A stretch of DNA of 64,000 bases from Alloascoidea africana (GCA_030581615.1 JAKTTT010000032.1:124001-188000); one strand, 5' to 3'. Shown: positions 34,528 through 44,907, counted from the stretch's first letter. Notes: generated from the sequence alone by a model not told the origin. A program made the numbers and translations.

Positions 34528-35802
34528 TCATTGAGCTTTTTTTCCCAGAACCGATTTAACTGGCTCTGACCCTCCAATGTAAAGACCATGCTCTTGAATG
34601 TAACGTGCAACACTGTTTGGTAACAGGTATTGAATAGACATTCCCCGTCGAATGAAGAGCCGGACTTTTGTACTGCTGATATCGTTATATATCAATTGTG
34701 TTATAACAAGAACATTTCTTCTATGCTGATACATTATATCGTGTGAGAGCAAGAAACTTCTCACATCTGATCCCGTCCGCTCAACAATCAGGCAGCCGTA
34801 TTTACCCAGAATGTTATGGAGATCGACATCTGCCCATACATTTGGTTCTCCCATTGACTCAATGAGATCTCCACCAGCAAGAAGCATTATTTTCACGGGG
34901 CGGAAACTACCGTCTTTTGTCCTTATGCCCTTGCGTTTGATGTTAATTTCCTCGTTAAAGTGGTCAAGGACAAGGGCAGTCCTTGTATACTGGGGCTGAA
35001 GGGATTCCCAAGCGTCAACCATCAACCATGAGCTTGTTCTCTCGCAAGCCAACTCGCACATACGAACACGGTGATGGGCGGCCGCGAGTCCAGCCTTTCG
35101 ATAGTGGTCTGACACTGGAGAATAGTAGCCGCCAACAACCTCAAATCGTGTGGACTCTCGGATATTATCCATCGCCATTTCAAACATCCGGAGATGGAGA
35201 TAGGTTATGGGTGAAAACGACCCACAAGCCACAATCACCAGCGGGTGTTTATTTTCGTCCTGATGTACTTTTGCGAGACGGTGAGTAGGGAAAACATAGT
35301 CTTCCAGCTTTTGAGCTTGCCGAGAGATCCCTTCGGGGACTTCCTCAAGATCGGCGGTCGTGTGCCTTTGTTTGCTCCCACCAATGCTGCGGGCGCCTTC
35401 CTCGATCTTTACCTGTGACGAAGCAGAAGGGGCCGTTGCACTTGTGGGGGAAGAGCAGTTACTGCTTGATCCGCTACTGTCATCGTCACTGTCACTAAAA
35501 GGCTGGAGTTCTGTGGGTATTCTTGGTATATGATCCGCCGTTCCCAACTCTTTGCTTCTCTCCCGCTTGCCATCCTTATGTATGCTCTGTTTATGTGCTT
35601 TTTTAAATTGCTTAAGTGTATCCTGTTGCTCTTGTGCCGACGGAGGGGCATCGAGGGCAGAGTTTAGGTCCTCCAGAACGTAGGGCTGGATAGGCGCAAT
35701 GTTCGGGATCAAATACGACGGAGCCGGAGCGGGGTCGGGAAAGGACGATGAAGACGTTCTTTTTGAAGGAGGAATGTAGTTTGTAGCGAGCTTGGGATCC
35801 AT
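34528..35802 (-). CDS. NMA1: Nicotinamide mononucleotide adenylyltransferase (Nma1/Nma2)
   Basis: A 424-residue NMN/nicotinate-mononucleotide adenylyltransferase, the last step of NAD+ synthesis (NMN + ATP to NAD+ + PPi). The nucleotidyltransferase core starts at about residue 187 with PLVIVACGSFSPITYLHLRMFE, containing the GSFxPxTxxH ATP-binding motif. VVGGYYSPVSDHYRK is the second family block. The C-terminal ISSTKVRLFIRRG is the ISSTxxR motif that contacts ATP. The first 180 residues are Ser/Pro/Lys-rich and disordered-looking, as in yeast Nma1/Nma2, and include an acidic Ser cluster (DSDDDSSGSSSNCSS). Yeast has two paralogues, and which one this corresponds to cannot be decided, so the symbol stands for the family. 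Confidence 0.93.
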   Translation of the reverse strand: MDPKLATNYIPPSKRTSSSSFPDPAPAPSYLIPNIAPIQPYVLEDLNSALDAPPSAQEQQDTLKQFKKAHKQSIHKDGKRERSKELGTADHIPRIPTELQPFSDSDDDSSGSSSNCSSPTSATAPSASSQVKIEEGARSIGGSKQRHTTADLEEVPEGISRQAQKLEDYVFPTHRLAKVHQDENKHPLVIVACGSFSPITYLHLRMFEMAMDNIRESTRFEVVGGYYSPVSDHYRKAGLAAAHHRVRMCELACERTSSWLMVDAWESLQPQYTRTALVLDHFNEEINIKRKGIRTKDGSFRPVKIMLLAGGDLIESMGEPNVWADVDLHNILGKYGCLIVERTGSDVRSFLLSHDIMYQHRRNVLVITQLIYNDISSTKVRLFIRRGMSIQYLLPNSVARYIQEHGLYIGGSEPVKSVLGKKAQ

Positions 35803-36315
35803 TTATGTGATTTAGAATGAGACTGGACTAGCAAGCTATCTAGTGAAGGGTAGGAGAAGAAGACAGGAGGTTTGTCACAGGTGATGGGAACAATGATGGC
35901 GGTACTGGCGGAGTGAAAAGTTGGATCAACAAGCAGATCAACGACTCCAGCTGAAGTAGGCGCTTAAATGAATGCAATTAATCTATGCAATAGTAAATAC
36001 ATATCTATGGTTATATATACGTCCGTCCCGTTTCTCGTCATGACGAAAAAATAATTAAACTGAACAAAAGGAAAGAAAGAGTGTGCGAGGAGTAGCGATT
36101 GGAAAACAAGAAAGGTGGTGGCAGAAAATATCCTGTCACTTGTAAACAGAAAAGAAATCACTCTTCTTTCAAAACAAAACCAGCCATTCTATCCGGTGAG
36201 TCTTCCACATTAATGAATTTGCTAGCAATCACGCCCTGCGAAATAGTAATACTAACAAAAAAAAGGGGGGTTGATCTATCCGCCATAATCGTTAAAATGT
36301 CATCATGTCTATCAT
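35803..36315. other. Intergenic, NMA promoter side
   Basis: A 513-bp interval between two minus-strand genes. It holds the NMA promoter and the 3' flank of the MFS gene. A short stretch of G and A runs occurs near 36.26 kb. No gene is seen. Confidence 0.6.
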
Positions 36316-38037
36316 TCAATGGTGACATGAACGATCTTTCCAAAACCAAATAGTAAACAAAATAACTCCACAAAATAAGCACGACGCTACTCCTGTCGTC
36401 TTGAAAACCTGATCGTAACATGATTTCCCCAATGTACAAATAGAGTCGTCCAAATGCTCATTCCAGTTACTATTCGCATCATAAATCTGCCCAAAAGATC
36501 TGGCAAAAAGCCATGTAGTCAGGGCAGGTGCCGATACAGTGAGCCCCCAATTCTGTGAATAGTTCTTCATTCCAAATAAATCACCGATTATTGTGGGATA
36601 CACGCCAAATATAAGACCGTAACTGAACCCCATCATCAAGGAGCAAATGTAGAGATAATCCACATCATCAATGAACAAGAGAGAAAAGTGGGCAATTGCT
36701 GAGATGACGCTTGAGGCTGCAATTAGCCATACTCTTTGTGCCTTGTAGCGCTTGACGAGAATATCAGAAATGAACCCACTAAGTAGCCGAGCAGCAAAGC
36801 TTGCGAATGAAATCAGGCAAACTTGAATTGACTGGGCCTGTTGCAGCTTCTCCAACAGCTCGCTAATATTTGGATTCTCGCTGATCTCGCCTTGATCTTG
36901 CAATACAAGCGCTTTCACAATGTATCCAGCAACATAAATGTACATTTGCGTTATACCCACCAACACTCCAACAATGATAAAATGAACAATGAATTGTTTC
37001 TCAGCAAAAAGCCAGATTCCATATCGGTGTGTTTTGGTCGTCCCCATGCCCACATCTTCCACAGTCCCAGCGAAAGAGTAGCGGTTATCGACCATTTGGG
37101 ACGATTTATGAGTGCTGTCTTCTTCATCTTCGAGGGAATCATAAAAAGCCGAGGGCAAGTCCTCGATAGTGGTTTCAAATACTTCCCCTCTCGGGATCAA
37201 TCCACGTTGATTTAATCCAAAACTTCCGCGTCCGTTAGTACGCTGTTGAGAATTGGCCAACAAAGGATCTTGCTCCTTTGAAACGTGCTTCTTAAGACTG
37301 AAAGAAAGCCTCCCAAGGGAAACAAGGCTAAACATAGACGGGGACCTGTGTTTAATAGAGTTGTCCACAATGCCATTTTCTCCAGGGTAATCAACCTCCG
37401 TGTTGTTGTTCACAGATGAAGATCGACTCAAGCTGCTAATCTGTGACAATTGGATCAAATCAACCTTGCTTACAAACAAAACTCCAACAATATTTGCGAT
37501 CCCGCAAAGAGTAAACAAAAACTTTAAATATCCTGGCGTGTTTCCAGTGAAGAACGACATTGAAACCAGACTCACAATCATCCCACTGAGCCCATAGCTT
37601 GCAACAGGAATAGCACTCATTCCTCCCCTCATCTTGGGGAAGTTTAAGGCAGTAATCTTGAGAACACAGTAATAAGCGCAAACTGATCCAAAGCCCACGG
37701 AAAGCATCGCAAAGCAATAAATCCAATACCAGCTCTTTTGGTAGATCCAGAGTAGCCATATCAAAGAGTATCCTCCTGCCAGACCTACACCACCGACAGC
37801 AATTGGCACCTTGGGGCTGCTACTGCTGTCTATCAGTAGACCTGCAAAGTACCCAAACACGCCAGAACCTAGTGTGCAGAAAAGGCCGGCAAGTGACGAT
37901 TGAGTTGCTGAAAAATGTAGCCTGGTGGCTACCTGAGGCGAGTAACCGGCGTAGATATACTGGGTTCCACCAGCGACCGCCACCAATATGGACGCGACTA
38001 GGGACACGAATCGCTGGGTCTGCACTGACGATGACAT
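36316..38037 (-). CDS. Nodulin-like MFS transporter (YMR155W-like)
   Basis: A 573-residue major-facilitator protein with about twelve membrane segments split by a large hydrophilic loop (about residues 200-345) rich in Ser and charged residues. The N-terminal half matches the nodulin-like domain (GGTQYIYAGYSPQVATRLHFSATQ, GFGSVCAYYCVLKITALNFPKMRGG). The C-terminal half contains FASFAARLLSGFISDILVKR and PTIIGDLFGMKNYSQNWG, typical of the same family. S. cerevisiae YMR155W is the likely relative; the substrate is unknown for the whole group, and Mch1-type monocarboxylate carriers are more distant. The frame is open 66 codons further upstream, but I start at MSSSVQTQRF, where homology begins and where the promoter shared with the protease gene is left intact. 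Confidence 0.85.
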   Translation of the reverse strand: MSSSVQTQRFVSLVASILVAVAGGTQYIYAGYSPQVATRLHFSATQSSLAGLFCTLGSGVFGYFAGLLIDSSSSPKVPIAVGGVGLAGGYSLIWLLWIYQKSWYWIYCFAMLSVGFGSVCAYYCVLKITALNFPKMRGGMSAIPVASYGLSGMIVSLVSMSFFTGNTPGYLKFLFTLCGIANIVGVLFVSKVDLIQLSQISSLSRSSSVNNNTEVDYPGENGIVDNSIKHRSPSMFSLVSLGRLSFSLKKHVSKEQDPLLANSQQRTNGRGSFGLNQRGLIPRGEVFETTIEDLPSAFYDSLEDEEDSTHKSSQMVDNRYSFAGTVEDVGMGTTKTHRYGIWLFAEKQFIVHFIIVGVLVGITQMYIYVAGYIVKALVLQDQGEISENPNISELLEKLQQAQSIQVCLISFASFAARLLSGFISDILVKRYKAQRVWLIAASSVISAIAHFSLLFIDDVDYLYICSLMMGFSYGLIFGVYPTIIGDLFGMKNYSQNWGLTVSAPALTTWLFARSFGQIYDANSNWNEHLDDSICTLGKSCYDQVFKTTGVASCLFCGVILFTIWFWKDRSCHH

Positions 38038-38268
38038 GGTCGAAGCAGGAGGGAGAAGAGAGAGAGAAGATGAGATGACGATGGCATGATAAGAAAAAGA
38101 TAAGCGGTGTGTCCCAAACAGGCAATTTTCTCCAGGAACAAACCGAGCAAACGAGGCCGGGTAAGTTTCTGATATGATGAAATCACGTGCGCTTTGGAGT
38201 TTTTCAAATCTGGCAGGTTCCAACATCAAAAGCACAAAAAAAAGCAGGAAGTTGATTTATTACCCAGA
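38038..38268. promoter_or_regulatory. Divergent promoter with Reb1-like site and CACGTG E-box
   Basis: A 231-bp interval between the MFS gene and the M16C protease. CCGGGTAA lies at 38157-38164 and TCACGTG at 38183-38189, 18 bp apart. They match the S. cerevisiae Reb1 and Cbf1 sites. Use as a bidirectional promoter is inferred from orientation. Confidence 0.5.
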
Positions 38269-41200
38269 ATGACCGCCTCGCTAAAGCAACAGGCAGATTA
38301 CCAAGTGGAGTATGCTCCGGCACACATACAAAAGTGGCGGTCAGATCGCACAGGTCTCCAGGTGGTACTGATCAACCAGGAATCCCCTATTGTAGCGGGG
38401 TACTTTGCAGTAGCTACAGAGATTGAGAACGATAACGGCAGTCCTCATACCCTGGAGCATCTGATCTTCATGGGGTCTCGAAAGTACCCGTATAAGGGTC
38501 TGTTGGACATACTAGGGAACATTGCTTTTTCGGAAACGAATGCCTGGACCGCTACAGACTCTACGGTGTACACTTTGGAGAGCGCTGGATGGGAAGGCTT
38601 CAAAATGCTTCTTCCGGTGTACCTGGATCACGTTGCGAATCCAACATTGACCGATGATGCATGCTACACAGAAGTTTACCATGTGGATGGCGAGGGACTT
38701 GAAAAAGGAGTTGTATTCTCCGAGATCCAAGGTATAGAGAATACTCCAGATTTTCAAATGGCGCTTGCAACTGCTAGAACGCTCTTCTCTGAGAAAAGCG
38801 GCTACTCTTCAGAAACTGGTGGTCTGTTATCTGCGCTACGGGTTTTATCGAGCGAAGAAATTAGGGACTTCCACAAGTTGAGATACAAGCCTGATAATCT
38901 ATCAATAATAGTAACGGGAACTGTAGATGCCGCGGAGCTTGTTGACATTATCCAGCAATTTGACGATACCTTGCCCGAATTACCAGCAGAAAAAAATTAC
39001 CGCCCTTTCGTTGATGCTCCAAAGGATTTACCTCCTACTGAGAATTTAGTGAAAGAAATCGAGTTCCCTGATGAAGACGAATCAATGGGTCAATTACAGA
39101 CATCGTGGATTGGACCCAAGTATCTTGACTCACTTGAATCGTTAGCTACGGATATACTTGGTTCCTACCTCTCGGATTCATCTATTAGTCCGCTTAGAAA
39201 AGAACTGGTTGAAAATGAGGATTCAATAGCGGCTTTTATTGGCTATTACCAAGACGACTACTTAAATTCAGTTCTAAATGTTGCTATTCAAGGGGTTGCC
39301 ACCTCAAGACTTGCAGAATGTGAAACAAGAATCCATAAAGCCATTGAGGAACAATCTCATCCTGAAAATTTTGACCTTGATCGGATGAAAAAGGTATTGG
39401 AGAGATATAGGTTACAATACATTCTGCAATGCGAAAAAAGTCCCAAAAATTTGGCATTCTCTGCACTTACAGACTTTGTTTATGGCGATCATCTGAATGC
39501 CGATAGCCTGATTCAGCAGACAAAAAGTTTGGAAGAGTATGATATACTGGATACCTGGTCCAAAGAGAAATGGACCGAACTTTTAAAACGTTTTTTCATC
39601 GATAACAAACACGTTTCGATATTGGCAAAACCTTCGCTTTCTCTTTTTGAACGCTTGAACGATGAGGAGGAAGAAAGGACCAAAAATCGAATATCGGAGC
39701 TTGGACCCAAGGGACTCGCTAAACTGAAAGAGAGGTTAAAGGAAGCAGAAGCAGCAAATGAGATAGAGCTTCCTAAGCAGATCTTGGATAGTTTTGGATC
39801 TCCAGATCCATCGCTTGTAAAGTTTATAAACACCACAAGTGCAGAAATTGGAGCAGGTGCAAAAGTTTTCCCAGAGCCAAATGACTTTCAAAAATTCATC
39901 AATGAAAATGCACCTAAAGATTTTCAGATCGCGACAAGGTTTGAGCAGTTTTCTAGTCAGTTTATCGAAATCAATCTTATTTTCCCTATTCGCGATATTC
40001 CGAAGCATTTACTCCCTTCTGTTACTGTGATTTTGGCACGGCTATTTTTTGAACTTCCTATCGAACTACCAAACGGGACATCTTTTAGCTATGAGGAAGC
40101 TGTATTCCAGCTTAGAAACGACACAGTCAAGTATAACATCGAAATGGGTGTATCTACTGGATTTTGCGATTATGTCACTGTGAACCTTGTTGTGGAGAAT
40201 AAAAACTATGAAAAGGCAATTGAATGGATCACCAGATTCTTGTTTTTCAGCAGGTTTGAGGAATCCCGGATACGAGTTGCCCTTGATAAATTCATTAATT
40301 CTATTCCGGATAAGAGAAGAGACGGTTCCACAATGCTGTCATCCCTATATACAAGACAGTTTTACAATGATGGATCAGCGCAAATCGCCAGTGATTTTAT
40401 CACATCTGAGCCTATTGTACATGAATGGAGTGAAAAATTGAAAGATAGATATGAGGACATCCTAAAGGATTTACAAGTTGTCAGAGAAAAACTGTTCAAT
40501 TTGGACAATGCGAGATTGTTGGTCATTGGTGATGTTAAACGGTTAGCAAAACCAGTTTCTGCTTGGGAGTCTCTTATCAAAGCTGCAAACCAAGGACCGA
40601 TTTCAACCAGACCACCACCAATATATAAGCAATTGGAACAACTTTCAGACGTTGGAAAGAAACTTCCCAGAAAAGCATCGATTGCTTGTGTCCCTGGAAG
40701 TGATTCTGCGTATTTCATGGCGGTGGGAAGCTGTCCCACTAACCACGACCACCCCGATCATCCAGGCCTGCTACTTGCAACCAGCTTTTTGGAATCTGTG
40801 GAGGGCCCATTTTGGAAGGGCATTAGAGGCAAAGGTTTGGCCTATGGCGCAGGAATCACTCCATCCTTCACTTTGGGGCTAATTACCTTTGATGTGTATC
40901 GAAGCAGCGATGGCTTCAAGGCTTTCACAACAGCAAGAGAGATTGTGGAAAGCTTGGCAAATGCGGAAGAAGAAATTACTGGGCATGATCTGAAAGGAAC
41001 ACTCTCAAGCTGTATCAGCAGCATGGCGACCAGAGAGAGTAACCATTTTTCATTCGGCTATAGCAAGTTTGTGAAACAGGTTTTCCAGGGCAAGAATGAA
41101 AACTACACGTTTGAGCTAATTGAAAAGCTGAAAAAAGTGAGCATTGAAGATCTGAGAAGAATCATCAAGACCTATATTGTTCCGGTCTTTAGTGACTCGG

Positions 41201-41370
41201 AGCACGGACCTATTTTTGTGGCATGCCACCCATCGGACGCAGGAGACATCAAGGAGAAGCTTGAGAAGGAGGGCTACGAGGTGGAAGTGGAAGAGGCCGG
41301 GGAGGACGATGATGAGGATCTAGACGGGGACGGTTGCGATTATAGTGAAGACGAAGACGAGGACGAGTAG
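38269..41370 (+). CDS. M16C-type zinc metalloprotease (YOL098C-like)
   Basis: A 1033-residue pitrilysin/insulinase-superfamily protein of the M16C type, like S. cerevisiae YOL098C (Sdd3) and distantly Cym1/PreP. The inverted zinc motif HxxEH is seen in GSPHTLEHLIFMG (about residue 64-68). The third ligand Glu lies downstream in the GLEKGVVFSEIQGIENTP region. Four M16 modules can be traced along the chain (about 20-240, 270-500, 560-780, 800-1000). The last 30 residues are an acidic Glu/Asp-rich tail. No presequence is visible, so a cytosolic or other non-matrix site is more likely than mitochondria. The frame is open upstream, but MTASLKQQADYQVEYAP is the family-like start. The eIF4E gene begins 112 bp after the stop. 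Confidence 0.9.
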   Translation: MTASLKQQADYQVEYAPAHIQKWRSDRTGLQVVLINQESPIVAGYFAVATEIENDNGSPHTLEHLIFMGSRKYPYKGLLDILGNIAFSETNAWTATDSTVYTLESAGWEGFKMLLPVYLDHVANPTLTDDACYTEVYHVDGEGLEKGVVFSEIQGIENTPDFQMALATARTLFSEKSGYSSETGGLLSALRVLSSEEIRDFHKLRYKPDNLSIIVTGTVDAAELVDIIQQFDDTLPELPAEKNYRPFVDAPKDLPPTENLVKEIEFPDEDESMGQLQTSWIGPKYLDSLESLATDILGSYLSDSSISPLRKELVENEDSIAAFIGYYQDDYLNSVLNVAIQGVATSRLAECETRIHKAIEEQSHPENFDLDRMKKVLERYRLQYILQCEKSPKNLAFSALTDFVYGDHLNADSLIQQTKSLEEYDILDTWSKEKWTELLKRFFIDNKHVSILAKPSLSLFERLNDEEEERTKNRISELGPKGLAKLKERLKEAEAANEIELPKQILDSFGSPDPSLVKFINTTSAEIGAGAKVFPEPNDFQKFINENAPKDFQIATRFEQFSSQFIEINLIFPIRDIPKHLLPSVTVILARLFFELPIELPNGTSFSYEEAVFQLRNDTVKYNIEMGVSTGFCDYVTVNLVVENKNYEKAIEWITRFLFFSRFEESRIRVALDKFINSIPDKRRDGSTMLSSLYTRQFYNDGSAQIASDFITSEPIVHEWSEKLKDRYEDILKDLQVVREKLFNLDNARLLVIGDVKRLAKPVSAWESLIKAANQGPISTRPPPIYKQLEQLSDVGKKLPRKASIACVPGSDSAYFMAVGSCPTNHDHPDHPGLLLATSFLESVEGPFWKGIRGKGLAYGAGITPSFTLGLITFDVYRSSDGFKAFTTAREIVESLANAEEEITGHDLKGTLSSCISSMATRESNHFSFGYSKFVKQVFQGKNENYTFELIEKLKKVSIEDLRRIIKTYIVPVFSDSEHGPIFVACHPSDAGDIKEKLEKEGYEVEVEEAGEDDDEDLDGDGCDYSEDEDEDE

Positions 41371-41482
41371 AGTTGCTAAGATTACTAGGATACGCGGGAA
41401 GAGTAGTGTTGTAGAAAAAATAGAGACCGGCACACCCTTCTCACCACAGCCACAACGGCCCCGTAGTGATAGAGCAACGCCA

Positions 41483-42112
41483 ATGGAACAAGAAGAGCAG
41501 AAAACAATATTCCACAGTGTCGAGGACTTCACACACGTTCATCCTCTGTCTTCTACGTGGACTTTATGGTGGACAGACCCTTCGGAGCGCGATTGGCATT
41601 CCTCGATTAAGAAAATTGTGTCTTTTTCAACGGTTGAAGAGTTTTGGGCCTATGTCAATACGCTCCCAAAGGCCAGTGAGTTGCCCATAAAGGCAGATTA
41701 TCATCTGTTTCGAGATGGGATACGTCCTGAATGGGAAGATGAGTGCAATAAACGAGGAGGAAAGTGGTCTTTCCAATACAAATCGAAAAAAGAGGTTGAT
41801 ATCGACATGATCTGGTTACGGGCTCTGATCGCAACCATCGGGGAAACAATAGAGAGCAACGATTCCTCAAACGAGCATCCCAATTCAAACTCTCCAGATG
41901 CCGATTCCGAGATTAACGGCGTGGTGATCAACATCCGAAAAAGTTTCTATAGAGTATCGTTATGGACAAGGAGCGGCAACGGGAAAAAATTAGAGGCTAT
42001 TGGTACAACATTCAAAAGGGTATTGGGACTTGACGATCTCGACCGTTTGGATTTTTCAAGCCATTCAGTCGACACAAAGAGCTCTAAAGCTCTTGTTTCT
42101 TTGTCTGTTTGA
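41483..42112 (+). CDS. CDC33: Translation initiation factor eIF4E
   Basis: A 209-residue mRNA cap-binding protein, orthologous to S. cerevisiae Cdc33 (213 aa). Conserved cap-pocket and eIF4G-binding segments are visible: HVHPLSSTWTLWW at the N-terminus, FSTVEEFWAYVN, DYHLFRDGIRPEWED with the stacking Trp, GGKWSFQ, and IGETIE before the variable loop, then NGVVINIRKSFYRVSLWTRS. The loop between IGETIE and NGVV (about 20 residues, Asn/Ser-rich) is longer than in the yeast protein. The same frame is open upstream to 41345, overlapping the end of the protease gene. Homology starts only after MEQEEQKTIF, and the upstream part reads as basic non-homologous sequence, so the start is set at 41483. 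The start lies very close to the neighbour's stop, so its promoter probably lies within the protease 3' end. Confidence 0.94.
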   Translation: MEQEEQKTIFHSVEDFTHVHPLSSTWTLWWTDPSERDWHSSIKKIVSFSTVEEFWAYVNTLPKASELPIKADYHLFRDGIRPEWEDECNKRGGKWSFQYKSKKEVDIDMIWLRALIATIGETIESNDSSNEHPNSNSPDADSEINGVVINIRKSFYRVSLWTRSGNGKKLEAIGTTFKRVLGLDDLDRLDFSSHSVDTKSSKALVSLSV

Positions 42113-42432
42113 TGGGATTAAGTGATAAAAAAAAACAAGCCGTCATATCATGTCTGCTGAAGAACGAAGAGGAGGTCTCTTTGTGAATAGCTTAACTATG
42201 GGCAAAATACAGGACATGAAATAGAGATTATAGAGCGATATAGTGCTTGCATTTGTATTACCGCGCTGGTGTTGATGGTCCTCTCCTGAAAAGAAAGAGT
42301 AAATACCAACTGAAGGAGACCTGTGTTGGTCTGGATATATATTCTTGTCCCTATCTGGAAATGATCATTAACCATGATACTAATTGTATAAATTTATCTA
42401 TGTACTCTACCATCTGTATTTACAAATCTCCT
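42113..42432. other. Convergent 3' interval, CDC33 / MAS1
   Basis: A 320-bp interval between converging genes, with an A run near 42.13 kb and TA-rich sequence. No gene is seen. Confidence 0.6.
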
Positions 42433-43821
42433 TCAGCTCATCAGCTTTCTTATCGATGAATACTCGGGAATTCCCTCTATTCTTCCCAAACCTGTGAGTG
42501 ATATGTCTTTATTGTATAGGTGCTTGCGAGCCCAAGCAACAACGTCTTCTGGAGTTATTCTGCCAACCATGTCAAATACTTCTTCTGGTGATAATCGGTG
42601 ACCAGTGGTAACAATTTGTCTGCCAATGTCTTCAGCGACCGGTGTTGTTCCATCGAGGGAAAGCAACAGAGATGCCTTCAACTGGGCTTTAGCACGCTCA
42701 ACTTCGGCTTCAGAAACCCCAAGGCACAGCTTCTGCCACTCTTGTAAACAGTACTTGATCAAATCGCTCTGACCCGTGACGTTCTCGGTTGTCAAGTAGA
42801 TTCCCCATAGTCCGCTATCGGAGTAAGAAGTAGAAAATGACATGTACGAATTTGCCAGGTTGTTTCGAGATACATGATAAGAGAGCTTGGAAGAAGCTGT
42901 AGAGTCGATGCTTCCAAAAGCTCTATCCCAGTTGCCAACAAGAGCTTGTGCGATAAGTGCAGTAAAATAGTCATCGGAACGCCACGAAACTCCTTCAACA
43001 GCCAGTGCAATGTGTGCAACAGGCAGACTATCATCTTGAATACGGACTTCGGATCCAATAAACCTTGGAGTCTCTCCACGAGAAGATCCTATAGGAATAG
43101 GGTTCTTTGACAGACTCAGGTTTGAAAACTTCTCTTCAGCCAGTCGCACAAGTTCCTCATGTTCTATTGCACCGGCGCCAGCCAATACCATTCTATCAGA
43201 GGTGTAGTTGTTCGAAATATAGCTTGTCAAGTCATCTCTTTGAATAGACAAGATGTTTTCCCTTGGTCCCAAAATGGTTCTTCCCAGAGCTTGGTTCTGA
43301 TACGCCACCGAGTGAAGATGATCAAACACAACCTCATCATACATTTTATCAACCTCTTCACTCTCTCTAATGATCACATCCCGTTCACGCTCAATGGCTC
43401 GCCCTTCCAATGACGAATTCTGAAGAATGTCGGACAAGATATCAACAGCCCTTGGCACATCATCCTTAAATGCCTTTGCGTAATACACAGTGTTCTCTCT
43501 AGAGGTATACGCATTTAAATGCGCACCGATATTCTCAATCTCTAATTCAAGTTGATGTTGTGTTCTTGTAGAGGTTCCTTTAAAAGCCAAATGCTCCAGA
43601 AAATGAGCAGTGCCGTTGTTCTTCGCATTCTCGGCTCTTGATCCAGCATCGATCCACACCCCCACGGTTGCCGTTTTCACAAAAGGACTGGTCTCAGTGG
43701 CTACCGTAAGTCCATTTGAAAGAGTTGTCGTCCGGGTTCTCGGTATCGAGGATGAAACAGTTGCAAACCCTCTCAATGGGAGAGAAAACTTGCTATTTGA
43801 TTTTGCCACTCGTGCCAACAT
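42433..43821 (-). CDS. MAS1: Mitochondrial processing peptidase beta subunit Mas1
   Basis: A 462-residue M16B metalloprotease, the catalytic beta subunit of the mitochondrial processing peptidase that removes presequences in the matrix; the yeast Mas1 has the same length. The zinc motif is in NGTAHFLEHLAFKGT (HFLEH), with the downstream Glu ligand in the RERDVIIRESEEVDK region. Typical blocks are SNGLTVATETSP, GVWIDAGSRAEN and NAYTSRENTVYYAKAF. The first 20-25 residues (MLARVAKSNSKFSLPLRGFATVSS) form a basic presequence. The open frame extends 32 codons upstream, but this ATG gives the presequence and the conserved length. In the same window the MPP substrates Idh2 and Jac1 are also encoded, without any physical linkage. 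Confidence 0.96.
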   Translation of the reverse strand: MLARVAKSNSKFSLPLRGFATVSSSIPRTRTTTLSNGLTVATETSPFVKTATVGVWIDAGSRAENAKNNGTAHFLEHLAFKGTSTRTQHQLELEIENIGAHLNAYTSRENTVYYAKAFKDDVPRAVDILSDILQNSSLEGRAIERERDVIIRESEEVDKMYDEVVFDHLHSVAYQNQALGRTILGPRENILSIQRDDLTSYISNNYTSDRMVLAGAGAIEHEELVRLAEEKFSNLSLSKNPIPIGSSRGETPRFIGSEVRIQDDSLPVAHIALAVEGVSWRSDDYFTALIAQALVGNWDRAFGSIDSTASSKLSYHVSRNNLANSYMSFSTSYSDSGLWGIYLTTENVTGQSDLIKYCLQEWQKLCLGVSEAEVERAKAQLKASLLLSLDGTTPVAEDIGRQIVTTGHRLSPEEVFDMVGRITPEDVVAWARKHLYNKDISLTGLGRIEGIPEYSSIRKLMS

Positions 43822-43910
43822 TTGTGTTTTCCAATGAACAGAAAGAAAAATCAATGTTGAGCAAAACTCTGAAAGATTAGCGATTTTGGCCACTTCCAGA
43901 TTTGCACTCG

Positions 43911-43923
43911 GGTGCACGGGTGT
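43911..43923. promoter_or_regulatory. Rap1-like site before MAS1
   Basis: On the minus strand this reads ACACCCGTGCACC, close to the Rap1 consensus ACACCCRYACAYM. It lies 90 bp upstream of the MAS1 start, with the Reb1-like octamer just beyond it. Binding is inferred from sequence only. Confidence 0.45.
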
Positions 43924-43947
43924 ATTATTTCGATGACTTGTGAGGTG

Positions 43948-43955
43948 TTACCCGG
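43948..43955. promoter_or_regulatory. Reb1-like site TTACCCGG before MAS1
   Basis: An exact octamer 127 bp upstream of the MAS1 start and 24 bp from the Rap1-like site, suggesting a compact general-factor promoter. Confidence 0.5.
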
Positions 43956-44907
43956 ACGACTTGCTGATATTGGTTTTCTTCAAAAGTGAGATTATCCTTT
44001 TGTTAAAGAATCAGTTTTATTCTGATACTGAAAACTAGGAAGCAAATTGTTTATTTTGCCGTAGATTTTTTCCAATGGTGTTCTATATCTCTTTCATTTT
44101 TAAACAACTGATAACAATTAAAAACCCCGATGTCGGTACTAGACAGGCTTACCTGGAACTGGATAGAAATTCAAGTCCGGCCGTTGTTTTCGACATTGAT
44201 TGAACTGGCAGAGTAGGTCTACAACTCGGGAGAATAATGCTACCTGGTTGAAAATGTAATAGCGTTCCTAGACCAAAGCATGTACTGAAAGATTCTGTTG
44301 ACTTTTTCCAAATCCAACTACAGCGATAAGCAAGTAGAAACTACCTAAAATAATTTTTAGTGACTAAATACAAGTTGAAAGGTGTTACTGTCTTTTTGCA
44401 TCAGAAAAAGCAATTGCGGGACGTAGCATAATGTTTGTATGTCTGGCGTTTTTTTTATTTTCTATGAAACAGAGACACGCTTTTTAGAATGCGCAAAGTA
44501 ATGACCAGGTAAAACAATTGGCAAAATACTAAGATGAACAAACCAACAAAAAAAATAGGAAAAAAAAGGGGGGTACACATACTGCTGTTTACATTGCCCA
44601 TGTTAGGAGAATGCCATTACATTTCAACCAAAATGCATCAGCAGCAGCAGTATCAAATGCAGAAGTGAGAAGAGACATAAAATATAAATGATAGAGAGAG
44701 AGAAGGGAAGGGAAGAAATGGAATCTGTTTTTATAACCAGTCAAGTATTTCACATTTAGGCCGAAGAGAGTGTGTAATAGTAACAGTTAACCAATCCGAT
44801 AAATCCTTTTCGCGCTTTTTTCTGTTTAAGAGCATACTAAGAAAGAAGAAGGCACGCAAAGCACAAGTAAAATAAACCAAAAAAAAAAAAAAATAGGAAT
44901 AATAGTT

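Larger units (their letters stand above)
43822..44907. other. Intergenic 1.1 kb, MAS1 promoter and A/T-rich 3' flank
   Basis: The left 150 bp hold the MAS1 promoter sites. The remainder is the 3' flank of the next minus-strand gene, with CAG repeats near 44.64 kb, a GA-rich run near 44.69-44.72 kb and an A15-type run at about 44.88 kb. No gene is seen on either strand. Confidence 0.55.
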
